Shown here: positions 48,701 through 64,000 of the stretch, in pieces
How the letters are laid out: the number at the start of each line of letters is the position of its first letter
Numbering within the stretch: the stretch's first letter is position 1
Assembly (NCBI GenBank): GCA_019787685.1
Contig: JAHNUO010000002.1
Span: 1,922,001 to 1,986,000, forward strand
DNA length: 64,000 nt
Direction: 5' to 3'
DNA from: Chiua virens
Taxonomy: Eukaryota; Basidiomycota; Agaricomycetes; Boletales; Boletaceae
The notes under the pieces: generated by a model
Told to the model about the DNA's origin: nothing
The model's input: the letters and a program-made list of their open reading frames with translations, nothing else
The model's database searches: none
Translations under genes and position numbers: made by a program

Positions 48701-51189
48701 ATTGGATATCGCTGGTTCCTCAACTAAGTTTGTCCATCAACCAGCGGGAAGTCAAACAGGCTCGCTATATCCTTCTCAACTTGGCCAAGCTATTCCCTCA
48801 GGTGAGTGATGACGATACCTACTTGCTTCCTCGAATAACTCTCGTGTAGGCCCTATTTTTCCCTCTGCGCACGACAAAAGAGGATATGGCCTTTGTCAAG
48901 AAGCAGGCCGCCGCTCGTGCTATGCAGGCGGGGCAGGCAGCCGCAGTCAACGGAATTAAACGCACAGATAGCGATGTGGCCATGCAGGACGTGGCTGCAG
49001 AAGTCTCCGGAGATATCGTTAAACGGGAGAACTCCGTTGTCGAGGTCAATGGGAACCAACAACTTCCCGCGGGTCATGTGGATACTTCCAGCTCGGCCCC
49101 AGCAGCGCCTGGCCCACACCCCGCTGCTGACGTTCAACCCACCTACACTGTCCGCCAGGGATGGGAGCATGTTGACGAGGTCGTGCAAATCCTCAAGACC
49201 GCATTCCCGCTTCTTATCTTGAGTATGGAGACCATGGTCGATCAGATCCTCCAGAGATTCAAGGCACCCCCTGAAGAAGAGATCTACCGATTGATAAGTA
49301 TGCTCCTTCAGGATGCTATCCAGGTACGTGGGCCGGTTTTTTGTTTGCGTGCCCCGTTCTGACCCTTTCTAGAATTATGTGATGCGTACGAACACTCCTG
49401 AGGATGACGGACAACTTGCACCCCACACAATCAACAACCTGACGAAAATGGCAGCCAACTTGTCTGGCCCTGCACGGGTGCGTTGTCCCATGATATAAAT
49501 TATTTCTTCCTGACGTGTGTGCACGAGTAGAAGGAATACGAGGATGACTTCTTGAAGAGCAAACCAACGCATTACGAATATATCCGTCGACTGCAGCGGT
49601 GGCGAGATCGCCAAGAGAAATACCTTGATTCAAGACCTCGGATTCAATCACTGGATCTTCTGAGTCACTATTTGACCGAGTTCCAGTATGGCAAGTTCGA
49701 TGATATCGAGGTTCCTGGACAATATACAGAGGTGAGTGATTTGTGTACCATATATCGAGGAATGCTCAAGTCTCTGTTCAGGACAAGGATAGCAACCAAA
49801 ATTTCGTTCACATTCAGAGATTTGGTCCCAAGTTTGAGAACTGCCGATCTCATGGTTATTGTTGGAAGAGATTCACTATCCATGGTAGTGACCATTCGAG
49901 GACTTCGTTCTCTGTACAACTCCCCTCTGGGCGCCATTGTCGTCGTGAAGAGCGGGTGATGCAAGTGTTCCGCATATTCAATGGGTATGTTTTACTCTAT
50001 TGACAGGCACTTCGTCCTCAAAAACATTACGATAGAGCGCTCGCAAGAAAAAAGGAATCGCGTAAACGCAACCTCAGTTTCCACATTCCAGCCGCGATAT
50101 CCTGCAGTCCTAATCTTCGCTTGCTTCAGAATGACTCGTCTTATGTCACACTGGGTGATATTTATGATCGTCATTGCGAGGAGATAGGCATTACACGCGA
50201 AGACCCCATTCTTGTCTCTGGAGAGAAAGTGAAGAGTGTCCTGTTCGACTTCAAACAGGCGAATCAAAGAGCTGTATGTACTCCTTTGAAAATCTGGCCC
50301 TATGGTGACCTTATTTTCCTAGCCTGGCAAGGCAGAATACTTCAACCTTCGGAAGGATGTCATGGATGAGGTTGTGGCGAAACTCGTTCCAGAGGACGTC
50401 CTCACCAAGGTCGGTTCCTTGTTGAACCAGTCTTCTCAATTCTGATTCGAATCCTTCTAGTATATGCTCAATGTCATGAGTGGCCCTGCAGATCTCTGGA
50501 AAATGCGCAAACAGTTTGCGTTACAAATTGCCGCAACGAGCTTCATGACATACGTCTTCTGCCTCACAAGCAGGTCACCCTCCCGATTCCACGTGTCACG
50601 TTCAACTGGTAGAATTGCTATGAGCGAATTACTTCCCGGCGTCTCTGGCCAATCCCCCGTTTTTGCGTCAAACGATGCAGTTCCCTTCCGGTTCACACCG
50701 AACATGCAAAGATTCCTTGGACCCATCTTTACCGAAGGTGTCCTTACATGTGGTATCATGGTTATCGCCCGCTGCCTCACGGAACCCGACGTAAGTGTAC
50801 GATCTAGGCTCTGCACCTATGGTTATTGACTAGGATATACAGTTTGGTCTGGAGCAACAGTTAGCTTTGTTCGCCCGCGATGAGGTGATGACTTGGCTGC
50901 ATGGTAGAGGCCAGCCATGGACATTTGACATTTCCTTCCGTGCGAACTGTGCACTTAACATTGATGGCGTTGTCAAGCGCGCTGAAATAATGGCATGCAA
51001 AATTGAGAGGGAACAGGTAAGCGTGGCCCTCTAATTGCGGATGCTGGCATGGCTAACTGGCCGTAGATCGGCATGTTATCAACCCCACCCACGGCACCCG
51101 TTGTGCAGACAGTCACCAACCTTCTATCAACTGCCACCAATCCCATCCAACTCATGAGAATGTCAGAAATCTACCACCCTTGGTTCTGA
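39701..51189 (+). CDS. TRA1: TRA1/TRRAP, SAGA and NuA4 activator-binding pseudokinase
   Basis: The largest gene here (11.5 kb, about 3,500 residues). Tra1 is the scaffold that binds activators in the SAGA and NuA4 complexes. Start MDNIPQLGTAADLELRAARI at 39701. Long HEAT repeats follow (LEYQFRRVLLEVLHRIPYND; LTPNIQTL-type motifs are later). Visible landmarks are KALLPQIDKLFNERILLGNG, FLDPTLSTVLRELMEALHTH, the FAT region (LVSE-type TPR helices; MWEQAESSYELAQTRSKSGA; LYELARSEGNQELMLESAWR) and the PI3K-like domain (CWKRFTIHGSDHS; SGRHCRREERVMQVFRIFNG; SRKRNLSFHIPA; HVSRSTGRIAMSELLPGVSG; PFRFTPNMQRFLGPIFTEGV). The kinase HRD/DFG motifs are absent, as known for Tra1. The FATC end is IYHPWF at 51187-51189. 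About 15 short introns; several needed alternative nearby AG or GT sites but all keep frame. Confidence 0.95.
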
Positions 51190-51329
51190 AACTCTTGCAT
51201 CGCATCGCTTTCTGTACATATATTGTAGCATTGTCGTTACCACGTACTCAATCGCACTACACATTCCCAACAAAATACAGGGCACATATATAAGTACTAA
51301 GCGGGGAAACTGTCCAGGAACGAAGGGAC

Positions 51330-53096
51330 TCAGGAACGTGTGCTGCGTATAAATCCTTCGGTTTGGCGAAATGTGTTGATATGCACTTCGCTCTCAGCCA
51401 TCATCTGGCAGAAATATCAGACCGAACAAAGGGTGTCGTAGGAACGCAAACTTACCTCCTCGGCCATGTGGTATATATCACTTCCCGGACGATTATACAT
51501 CATGGCGTTCGCGAACATGAGGTAAACATCCCTTTGAAATTCAAGTGAGTTGGAGATAACCCCATCTTTGACCTTGGCCTTGATGGTCTTGAGGTCCATT
51601 GGCCGTTTGATGATGTCGTGATAGTCTGGTGCCTCAGAGTTCTTGATGGGATTATGAAAGATATTGCCATTACGATGTTGTGAGATTTGGCTGTGAAGCA
51701 TTGAAATTACGGTTTGGAAGCGTTTGTTTGGAACAGAGGGTGGCGTTTGGTGTTGGGAGGGGATTTCGCTGTTTGTCGAGCTACGCCGTCGCGAAGCGTA
51801 GGCTACACGTGGATGAGTCGGTGGGTGTGATTCGAGTTGACTTCCCATACCTGGTTCATCAGCATCTGTAGGTGTGAACTCATCTCGAGCTTTCTTCTTA
51901 TCTCGTTGTTCGTCAAGGCTATCCGGGTCTGTAACCTTGCGTTTAGCTTTTGATGAGTGGTCAATGAGGGTTCAGAATGTTACGAAGAAAAACACATGCC
52001 TTCACGCTGCGGTGATTTTTCGTTCGTTTTGTCTTCGGAGTCTTGAAGAACAGGAGATTCCTCTATGTCCATTTGGGCGGTTTCGGGAACAAGTTCGCCT
52101 GCTTCTAGGTTCTCGACTATTGCAGACTCCTCGGAGATTTCAGGGACATTCGCAGGTGCAGATTCGAGTACGGTATCTTCTTCGGGAGGAGATGTCGCGG
52201 TTTGGTTGTCGACAAGCGTATCAGATGGCTCCTCAACAGGGGTTTGCTTGGATTGCTGAGTGGTTTCGTCGTCGACACGAACTTCGGTAACTTCTTTCTC
52301 AGGGTTCTGTATCAAAGTTTGATCGTCAGTAGAGACGAGGTCGTTTGTTGTGACTTCAAGTTGCTGCGGCTCCTAAGGTTGAGTGTTTGAATGTTGGCAC
52401 CATCCGCACTACATGGCAGCATACCGCAATAGGTTCCTCGAGTGGCTGAGAGACTACCGCGTCATTGGCGTTTGCGCCGTCGTCGGCGGCGAGTTTGACC
52501 CTGATTTTATCATCCCAGGCACCACTGCGTATTTCGTCGATTTCCGCGACGAGAGACCTGTGCGCAGCGATTAAACAGGTGTGAAAACATGGGTGAACGA
52601 TGATGTACTTGAACCTGTGCTCCTCCGCGGCAATCAAGTTGCGGAGATGGAGAAGGCGGGCCGAGTAATGGCGCTGTGCGAGTGATAGATTGAGGGGGGC
52701 TGCTGACGGTGTTAGGAGCATTACAGTGAAGACATGGAGCGTACCATAGGGAGTGTTGTTGGTGTCTGAGCTGACGGACTGGCAGATGAACGCTATCGAA
52801 CGGGACAGGACAAGGTTCTCACCATTCAAGTGAAGCCTCGTTCATGAGACGGACATAGATTCTGTGACAGGACTGGATTACTAAGTAAACTAGACATGAC
52901 TCGATTGACATGAACTGAAGCGAACTTGGGGTGTGAAGAGTGATTGAGTCGGACGGACGAGTGCAGGATGTTTTGCGAGTAGGGCTGATACAGTCTGCCA
53001 TGCATCCGCACCGTGCTCATAGACGGCCTGTGCGAGAATGAGATTTTCGATGGTGGAGAGGTGCTGGTCCTCGCTGTCCACGTCGGGCGTTGCCAT
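51330..53096 (-). CDS. BRD8/Bdc1-like bromodomain protein (NuA4 subunit candidate)
   Basis: Start MATPDVDSEDQHLSTIENLI at 53094-53096, followed by a helical SANT-like N-terminal segment (LILAQAVYEHGADAWQTVSA, LLAKHPALVRPTQSLFTPQ). This matches the N-terminus of BRD8 and fission yeast Bdc1. A central acidic, disordered region rich in E and T follows. The single bromodomain is near the C-terminus: FQTVISMLHSQISQHRNGNI, YHDIIKRPMDLKTIKAKVKD, FQRDVYLMFANAMMYNRPGS and IYHMAEEM. The conserved asparagine is the N of MMYN. Bdc1 links the bromodomain to the NuA4 acetyltransferase. Last intron about 51397-51447; spliced end RSTRS with TGA at 51330-51332. It is convergent with TRA1 (140 bp) and divergent from PEP4 (132 bp). 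Confidence 0.8.
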
Positions 53097-53228
53097 CGTC
53101 GACGTCGTCGTCGATGATGAGCAGCTTGGTTGCAATTCGGACTCCGAGTGGATCCGGGGTTCTCCGGATCGGGGGATGGATTTGGTCGTTAAAGGCAGTT
53201 TTGCCACAACAGGTTTACTCAGCCCGCC
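53097..53228. promoter_or_regulatory. Shared divergent promoter, BRD8-like and PEP4
   Basis: Only 132 bases separate the two start codons. The stretch contains a GTCGACGTCGTCGTCGATG segment with GACGTC and no obvious TATA box. A bidirectional promoter is inferred from spacing alone. Confidence 0.4.
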
Positions 53229-54698
<1,470 letters not shown>

Positions 54699-55858
54699 GC
54701 TTCATCTTGCCTAATAATATTTCATGCTTCTTGCGGTCCGGTGGTGTGCTTGATTCAACGGACTGGTTACATACTTGGCGTGGGCGTACACCGATATTTT
54801 CTACCACCTTTTGTACTTCTGTTTATGGATCCGATATATCGATATGCTCCCTCATTTTGGAGGAATATCCAACAAGTGTCGGATTAGATCATGTGCAACG
54901 AAGCTTCCAGGAACTATCATTTTGGAGACAGGAAAATAAAAACCATTGTAGCCCCAACTTGGGTCTGAGCTGAAGGGTGTTGGCCGGAATCGGGCCGGAT
55001 GGTTCAACCTGGGAGTATTGTGGATAAAAGCTCCGACTTGCCTGCCATTTGAAACAATACGTACTCCACTGAGTCGGACGACGGGCCCAGTATTGTTTGA
55101 TCAAAGTTGGCTATCGTTCACGTCGCTGTGCTCGTGCTCAAGCGTCCATGCTTGTGCCTGCTCCGAGTCCGCCCAACAGGTTCCAGCCCACTGTCCACGG
55201 TAGATTTGTGAAGACAGCTACATACCGTGACAACAGTGGACTGACACTGGACTCGTATAGTATACATCAGCGCAGGTGGTATGAGTTTCCCACTTCCAAG
55301 CAGGTATATTTCAATACGCACATCTTTACTAACTGCCCCAGCCTGGAGGTGACTTTCTACATGAAATCAGTCGCCGAGGTAACACTGTAGAAGCCTGAGC
55401 CCGGCATCAACGACTCAACAGGTATGTCTTTGATTAGTTCTTCAAATCACCTGTACATCTGATCAGAACGACGGTCTTCTTCTCTTGCAATACGGGTCCG
55501 GTCTAGGACTTTTTTAAGGCGGTCCGATTGACCGATGCACTGATCAATCGATCACCGATGGCATCATCTCACAAACTAGTAGTTTCGTCTCTCTCTGATT
55601 CATGGAAACCGAGGAAATGTTGACAAGTGTTACGGTGCTATATAGGAGTTCTCACAAAAAAGGATAATGATTGTCAAGAGGGCTATCATGACAGACATCT
55701 GCGAAAGGTGGAACGAGGCGGGACATGACGCTTGTGCTGTGGGTTCAACCGTCACGCTGAGAAACGTGCTGCGAGACGTTCACCTGCACAAATCGTTTTC
55801 AGGCCCTGCAAAAGTAAGGTTTTAGTGCCTAATCTATTAGGAACAAGGTAATCTTAAG
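54699..55858. other. Intergenic region PEP4 to RIX7
   Basis: The longest non-coding stretch outside 7471-11187, about 1,160 bases, between convergent stop codons. Small open frames (for example 55097-55390) have no recognisable domains. I looked for a second aspartic-protease remnant and for inverted repeats and found none I can support. Confidence 0.5.
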
Positions 55859-58550
<2,692 letters not shown>

Positions 58551-58601
58551 GGTATAGTGGGTCGTGGTGGCTGTGCTCCTTGCTTTCACTTTAATGTGAT
58601 C

Positions 58602-60799
58602 ATGAATGCAGACGAACTCTTGACCTTTCATCACTCCACACTGCCTGCTATTCCAAAGCGCAATAATCCCATCCACAGCAAGACTACAAGTCTGGAAGCG
58701 ACGAATAACTAGCAACGCATGGGCTCGGCGTCTGGACAGAGTGAACGTCCTCGGCAGTGATGTCCATAGTAGTCATACCGGGTGAGTGTGTCGGAATCAT
58801 TACCGTGACCTTTAACCATTTTATAACAGTTGCGTGAATGCCCTGAGCTGGTCGCAGAATGGAGAACTTCTCATCAGTAGCGGAGATGATCAACAGTCAG
58901 TCCCAGAATCTTATTGACCACCGTCCAGCTCGTTCACAACTTGAATGCACAAGGGTCCGCGTCTGGCGGATGGATCATTCCTCGGATACTCAAAACGAAT
59001 ATCCATTCGCCTGTCAGACCGTGATAGACACGGGTCACATGGCGAATGTATTCAGTGCACACATGCTACCCTCATCCACTAGGATGTAAATACTTTATCA
59101 TCTATCTTGGAATGCTCATTCAACATTCCTTAGCGCGACTGTTGCAGGTGACAAACAAGTTCGCGTGTTTGACGTTGGCGAGTCAGTTGGCCGGTCGCCT
59201 TCGGGAAGTGAAATGAGGTACTCTACCAGACAAGCATGCATTCGCGTTTTGCGTTGTCATTCAAGCAGGACGAAACGCATCATTACAGAAGACAGTCCCG
59301 ATTTCTTCCTGACCGTAGCCGAGGTCTGTACCTTTAGCTAATCGATTTCATCACCACAAGGTCATGTCTCAGAACTAGGATGGGCAAGTCCGTCAACATG
59401 ACCTGCGAACGCCCCACGTATGTGGCAAGGGTACTTGTCCTCCCCCTTTAGTTAAACTACCACACGAACTTTCGACGATTGCGCTCTCCCCGTTAACGCC
59501 CTATCAATTTGTTGTAGGCGGCGAGTCGCCTTTCGTGAGTGTCATCCCTGCACTGCATATCAGATCGATCAACGTACTCTCGAGGCCCACCTCTTTGATC
59601 GACGGCACATAGGGCGTCATCTACAAGAAGAATGGGGGATGTTACCCAGTGTTGATGACGCGACGACATGTGTTCGACGTTTCTCTCGATATTCTCGAGC
59701 ACCAGGAGAAGCGAAGGGATACGAACACATTACCGGCGCGCGGATGTCGGCTTGGAATGGACACGAGGTGCGTCTGTCGATAACTGAATATAGTTAAAGT
59801 ACTTTATGCTTACATGCTACTTTGGTAGCTTCTCTTATGTGAGTGCTTCGTATGGTCGACTTACCTCGTTATGACGAACTTGCCCTAGCATTTAACTCGG
59901 ATTCAGTGTACCTCTATTCTACGCGGGATGAGCCAGGTGGAAGCCCAGTCGACATGACGTCGTGCATTCTGCCACCAAATTCAGACGGGAAGGAACAAGA
60001 CGCAGCCGAACGGCTTTCGAACATGCATGATGGCCACCGCAGCGCCTCAGAAGTAGTGCAGGAGGTCCTTGAAAATCTTGAAGATACCGAGGATGCAGAA
60101 ATGAATACCGAAGATCTCCTCGGTGACAGCGAAGATGGCGACATGCAGACAGACGAGGCTGAGAGCGAAGACGACGGGAGGATAATAGCGACTGCTGACA
60201 TGCATCTTGATGTAGCCGTGATCTTCCCGCGCATGCGCTTCTCTGGACACTCAAACGTCGAGACAGTCAAAGATGGTGAGCGCTTTCGTCAAGGTATCAT
60301 GTATGCGCGACCGACAGTCACCCTAGTAAACTTTTTGGGCCCTTGTGACGAATATGTCACCTCTGGCTCGGATGATGGTAACTTTTTTATATGGAAGAAA
60401 TCGTCTGGTGAACTCGTCGACATCTTGGAAGGAGATGAGCATATTGTCAACGTCATCGAGGGCCACCCTACGCTTCCGCTTGTAGCGGTCAGCGGTATTG
60501 ATACGACAGTCAAGGTAATCTCGTCTCGGCTCTGCCACGACTACCGTATTGACGGTCTCGCACAGTTGTTCGCCCCTGCGCGCGGCCCTGGACCAGCGAG
60601 GTATTCGAGATACAGAGATGCGGCGTCGGTCATCAGGCGAAATGATAATGCATCGAGGAGAGGTCTCAATCACTCAGCAAATTTACAGTTCGCTCGTCTC
60701 TTATTGCAACATCAAGATCGTGCATTGGAGATGCTTCGCGGTGATGACGATGATGAGACTGATTCGGAGTCTCGACTAACGAATTGTGTAAATCAATGA
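58602..60799 (+). CDS. DCAF6/WDTC1-like WD40 protein (CUL4-DDB1 substrate receptor)
   Basis: A WD40 protein matching the DCAF6/DCAF8/WDTC1 group, which delivers substrates to CUL4-DDB1 ubiquitin ligases. Landmarks are RRITSNAWARRLDRVNVLGS, GCVNALSWSQNGELLISSGD, RIATVAGDKQVRVFDVGES, QVRQHDLRTPHVCGKGTCPP (WDxR-like), AHLFDRRHIGRHL and, in the C-terminal third, YVTSGSDDGNFFIWKKSSGE and HPTLPLVAVSGIDTTVKLFA. This last block (xxAVSGIDxxVKxxxP) is the hallmark of the family. An acidic EDTEDAEMNTED insert divides the propeller. The tail is ARYSRYRDAASVIRRNDNAS. The 5' end is unresolved: ATG 58602 (MNADELL) is out of frame by one base with RLQVWKRR and no GT lies between, so either an upstream exon or an indel is needed. 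Stop at 60797-60799. Confidence 0.8.
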
Positions 60800-61558
60800 A
60801 ACTGAATACAGCAGTGAGGGTAGTGTATGATACTGAAGATATGGAATATATTTCTTTGTCTGTAGGTAGAGGGCAGGCACGCGGAATGTCTTTGGCTAGG
60901 GGATTTGTCGTCGACATGTGTTCTGCATTTCTACGCCACTCGCACACCATCAAGGTCAAGAACAAGTACTGGCTGGGAATTTCTTATGATGAATGTTACG
61001 CTTCCCCAGTCACTCGACGACCGCCATTTAACGCAGTTAGTTCGTTGCTCCGGGGTGGTCAATTTCCACCTCGCCAGGATCCGGTTTGATGTTGTGAAGC
61101 ATCCGAGTGTGTTTTGGCGTTTGTCTGCTTTGACACCCGCCACCCACGTGAAAGGTCGCTGGCCTCCACACCACGGCATACAACCAAGACAAGACCAGGC
61201 TCTTATTGCTTGCCACGTAGAAAGGTTGAATCTGAGTGCTGGTATGCTTGCAAATCCTTGCTGAACTTCACTACTCGTCGTTATGTAAGTCCTGTCGTGT
61301 TTCGTGGTCGTTAAAACCGAGAGCTTTGCTGATCATCTCCCCGTTTCGTGCTCTTCTCTCTCGCTCTCAGTCGTTCTCTTGTCAAAAGTGTCTGTGTTTT
61401 GAGCGTTTGTTTGCTGTTTGCTGCGGTGCTACTCCGTCTTTGCGTCCTCCATCGCAAGGGGGACCCTTTTTGGCCTCGTTAACAACTTTTTTGTCTCTCT
61501 CTTCGTCCCACACCATTCTCCACCAGCTCACAGTCACGTACACCACATCTTCCTGCTT
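60800..61558. other. Intergenic region DCAF-like to CTK1
   Basis: About 760 bases. The last 200 are pyrimidine-rich and look like CTK1 promoter and 5' UTR. A CACGTG lies at 61145-61150. No gene is supported. Confidence 0.5.
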
Positions 61559-64000
61559 ATGCACTCCTCTCAAAACAGGTCCAAGCGTAAGCGTGGCAAA
61601 AATGTCATCAACGACGACGACACCGCATTGGTGCAAACGGCAGTCTCACGAACGGACGATATACAGACGGACGCTTACGGGCGTTCTCGGCCACCAGGAT
61701 ACCAACAACATACAGACACCTACTTTCCGTCGACATCTAGGTCGACGTCGACCTACACCATGAGCAGAGACGGTCCTTCATCCCATGTTGACTCACAAGA
61801 CCATTTTCACCCGCACACCTCGGATGGCCACTATCGGACTGGTAGAGATAGCTATGACGCCCCCGATTCGAGAGACGGTGACCAACGGAGACCTCGGTTT
61901 TCGCACGAGAACGACTTTCAAAGCGGCGGCAGAGACCGCACGTCGAGGGAGTTTGTCCAGACTCACTCGGTTGCCCACCGCAACGAATCACAGGGCTGGG
62001 GTTCGTTGGACAACCACGACGATGGTCCTCAGTGGGCTTCTCCGCCTTCCGAGTGGAGAAGGGGTGACGTAGAGGAGGATCGCAGCAGCAAAGGCTGGGA
62101 CAACACTCGACACAAAGAATCTCGCCCTCAAGGAAACCGTCGGTGGCAAAGTGACAATGGTTGGGAAACACGGAAACGCGACCGTCACCAGAATCGACGG
62201 CCTCCAGATAATCAAGAAGACGGGTCCTTCGTAAAGGATGAACGCGCTTGGGAACCTGGACCTGGTTGGCAGGGTCGTGGAGATCAATCCTATCGCAACC
62301 AACGGGGCCGTGGTGGTTCGGGAAAAATGAGGGGGAAGAAGCAATATCAACAGAATCGACAGCGGCAGCGAGCTGACAAGGACCGAGATCAGGACCGGCG
62401 ATGGGACCGTGACCGGCGCAACGACAATGATACATTGAACAAGTACGCCTCTTCATTTATTTGCCTTTTTGTATTTCTCACGGAGCCTCAGTTGGCAAAG
62501 AAGAGAGTTTCATCCTCTGCCTCCGAAGCCACCTGTCAAGCGAGGCTCTTCTGTTTCTCGGTCACGTTCGCGGACCCCCGAGTCTGCGTATAGTCGACCC
62601 TCATCTAGAGGTCGTTCGCGGTCGAGGTCATTTTCACCGCAACCAGATGTCCGTCATTCTAGCCCTGTACGACACCGTAGTCATACTCCAGGAAGAGAAA
62701 TCAGGTCAAAATCACCGCCTTCATCTCAACGGAGCTACGTAAGTCGGGGACCTCCGCGTGGAAGGAGCGTTTCCTCTGTGTCTTCGAGAAGTTACAGTCG
62801 GAGCCGGAGCTCAAGCCGAAGTCCTGCGGACCGGCCAAGGGCGAAACATCGGTTGCCACCCGCAACTTCAATCAGAGAGATCTCCGTTTCTATCTCCAAG
62901 ACCACCCTCCAGCAACGCTCCAACCTTGTTCACGACCAAAAATCCGACTCTACAAGGAATGATAAGGTTGATACTAATGGTCATGCTGTATGTTCTTTCA
63001 ATGACTTGGATCAAGATTTGAACTCACACTGTAGCAGGCTGTTCCTTCTATCCCCTCCGAGTCAGCACGTCGATCTGTTGAGCGTATGCCTCCTCCCTCC
63101 ATTGTACCTCCGATATCAGACCACCACCAAGAGATAATTGTAACGACCTCGGCGACCCATCAGCGACGTGATCCAGATTCCCCCACGAGAGCCAAGTTCT
63201 CGAAACCCACTGGCTTCAAACCCATAACGCTTGCTAGTTCGTCAGTGAAGATGTTCTTCCCTCGCGATGATCAAGAGCATCATGGACTTCAACGACATGA
63301 GCTCCCTGCACGCCCCGAGGTTCCGATGAAGCGGATGCACGATGACGTTGCGACTGATAAGGACGAATATTCCCTGCAGATTACCGGGAAACCCTATCTC
63401 CAGCCACCATCTCCGCCTCTACATGAGGTTCTCCCTGCTGCGGTTGAGGTCATTGCTGAACTTCGGCCAACCTCGCCATGTGTTCAAGATGTGTCGAAAG
63501 TACCAATATCTCCGAAGATCAACGGTGACCTTGTTACCCCTGCCCCACAACCCCGACCATCCGAGCCGGAAATTGACGCGGTTACACGAGCATCATCGCC
63601 AAGTATGACCTCTCGAAAGGAACTGTACGCGATCGTCAGCCAAGTTGGAGAAGGAACGTTCGGAAAGGTTTACAAAGCCCGAAATACGATCACCAATGTC
63701 CATGTTGCACTGAAACGGATACGTATGGAAGCAGAGAAAGATGGTTTCCCTGTGACTGCCATGCGGGAGATCAAACTTCTCCAATCGCTGAGGCATCAAA
63801 ATATAGTGCGCCTTTATGAAATGATGGTATCCAACGGTAAGTTTATTCACCCAACGATTGCCACCTCGCTCACGCATACTCAGGTTCGGTGTTCATGGTA
63901 TTCGAGTATATGGACCACGATCTCACTGGCGTCCTTTCCCAAACGCAATTTTCCTTTTCTGAAGCCAACCTCAAGTCGCTTTGCAACCAAATGCTCGCTG
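61559..64000 (+). CDS. CTK1: CTK1/CDK12-type RNA polymerase II CTD kinase (5' part)
   Basis: A cyclin-dependent kinase of the Ctk1/Lsk1/CDK12 group that phosphorylates Ser2 of the RNA polymerase II tail. It starts MHSSQNRSKRKRGKNVINDD (ATG 61559). About 550 residues of disordered N-terminus follow: a QYRD/R/W-rich part (GRGGSGKMRGKKQYQQNRQR) and an RS-rich part (SRSRSRTPESAYSRPSSRGR; SSVSSRSYSRSRSSSRSPAD). The kinase starts TSRKELYAIVSQVGEGTFGK with the glycine loop GEGTFGKVYKA, the VALKRIR lysine and a PSTAIRE-like helix PVTAMREIKLL. It continues NIVRLYEMMV, VFMVFEYMDHDLTGVLSQ and NLKSLCNQML at the window edge. The catalytic loop lies outside the window. Several introns; one joins NDNDTLNN to WQRREFHPLPPKPP. 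RS-rich N-termini are a feature of CDK12/13 rather than budding yeast Ctk1. Confidence 0.9.

Noticed and set aside
61737..62456. 239-codon open frame on the minus strand under CTK1
   Set aside because: It is antisense to the R/Q/D-rich CTK1 N-terminus, with no domain and no promoter context.

Overview
The window looks like a gene-dense stretch of a basidiomycete fungal nuclear genome, probably an agaricomycete. The evidence is many short introns (about 45-65 bases) splitting nearly every gene, tight gene spacing on both strands, and a eukaryotic, fungal-type gene set: a Zn2Cys6 regulator, an RTA1-family membrane protein, verprolin, SSD1, a vacuolar aspartic protease and a THDEL-tailed protein disulfide isomerase. 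I see no bacterial, viral or organellar sequence, no secondary-metabolite cluster, no CRISPR array and no convincing tRNA or rRNA gene.

Layout. 1-7470: 3' part of a peroxisomal-type carrier, a TRAPP subunit (TCA17/TRAPPC2L), RTP1/TANGO6 and translation release factor eRF3 (SUP35), the last two divergent. 7471-11187: the accessory-looking part, with an RTA1-like membrane protein and a decayed pogo-like DNA transposon (9694-10493). 11188-25469: an RNase P/MRP Rpr2-like zinc protein, a BTB-like protein, SSD1, NAD isocitrate dehydrogenase IDH2, ESCRT-III VPS24 and a Zn2Cys6 regulator. 25584-37657: MED17, ribosomal protein L5, an RBM42-like RNA-binding protein, CTNNBL1, UTP15, TCTP and PDI. 37903-53096: verprolin, the giant TRA1 and a BRD8/Bdc1-like bromodomain protein. 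53229-64000: vacuolar proteinase A (PEP4), the AAA ATPase RIX7, a DCAF6/WDTC1-like WD40 protein and the start of a CTK1/CDK12-type kinase that runs off the window.

Most genes are single-copy housekeeping genes. They fall into a transcription set (TRA1, BRD8-like, MED17, CTK1, RTP1), a ribosome and translation set (UTP15, RIX7, RPL5, TCTP, eRF3, SSD1) and a trafficking/proteostasis set (VPS24, TCA17, PEP4, PDI). Many neighbours are divergent with 50-320 bp between start codons, so shared promoters are likely. TRA1 and the BRD8-like gene, both subunits of NuA4-type acetyltransferase complexes in other species, lie tail to tail.

The main unusual points are: single-base reading-frame breaks in conserved genes (eRF3, UTP15, CTNNBL1), most simply assembly indels; three candidate GC-AG introns, all in translation genes; a 27-base microexon inside the Zn2Cys6 finger; an SSD1 whose RNase II active-site aspartates are all present; an eRF3 with a PAM2-like N-terminus and no Q/N-rich prion domain; and the pogo-like element with TA-flanked inverted repeats. 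Gene boundaries were worked out by hand from conserved protein sequence and splice signals. Start codons of verprolin and the DCAF-like gene are unresolved.
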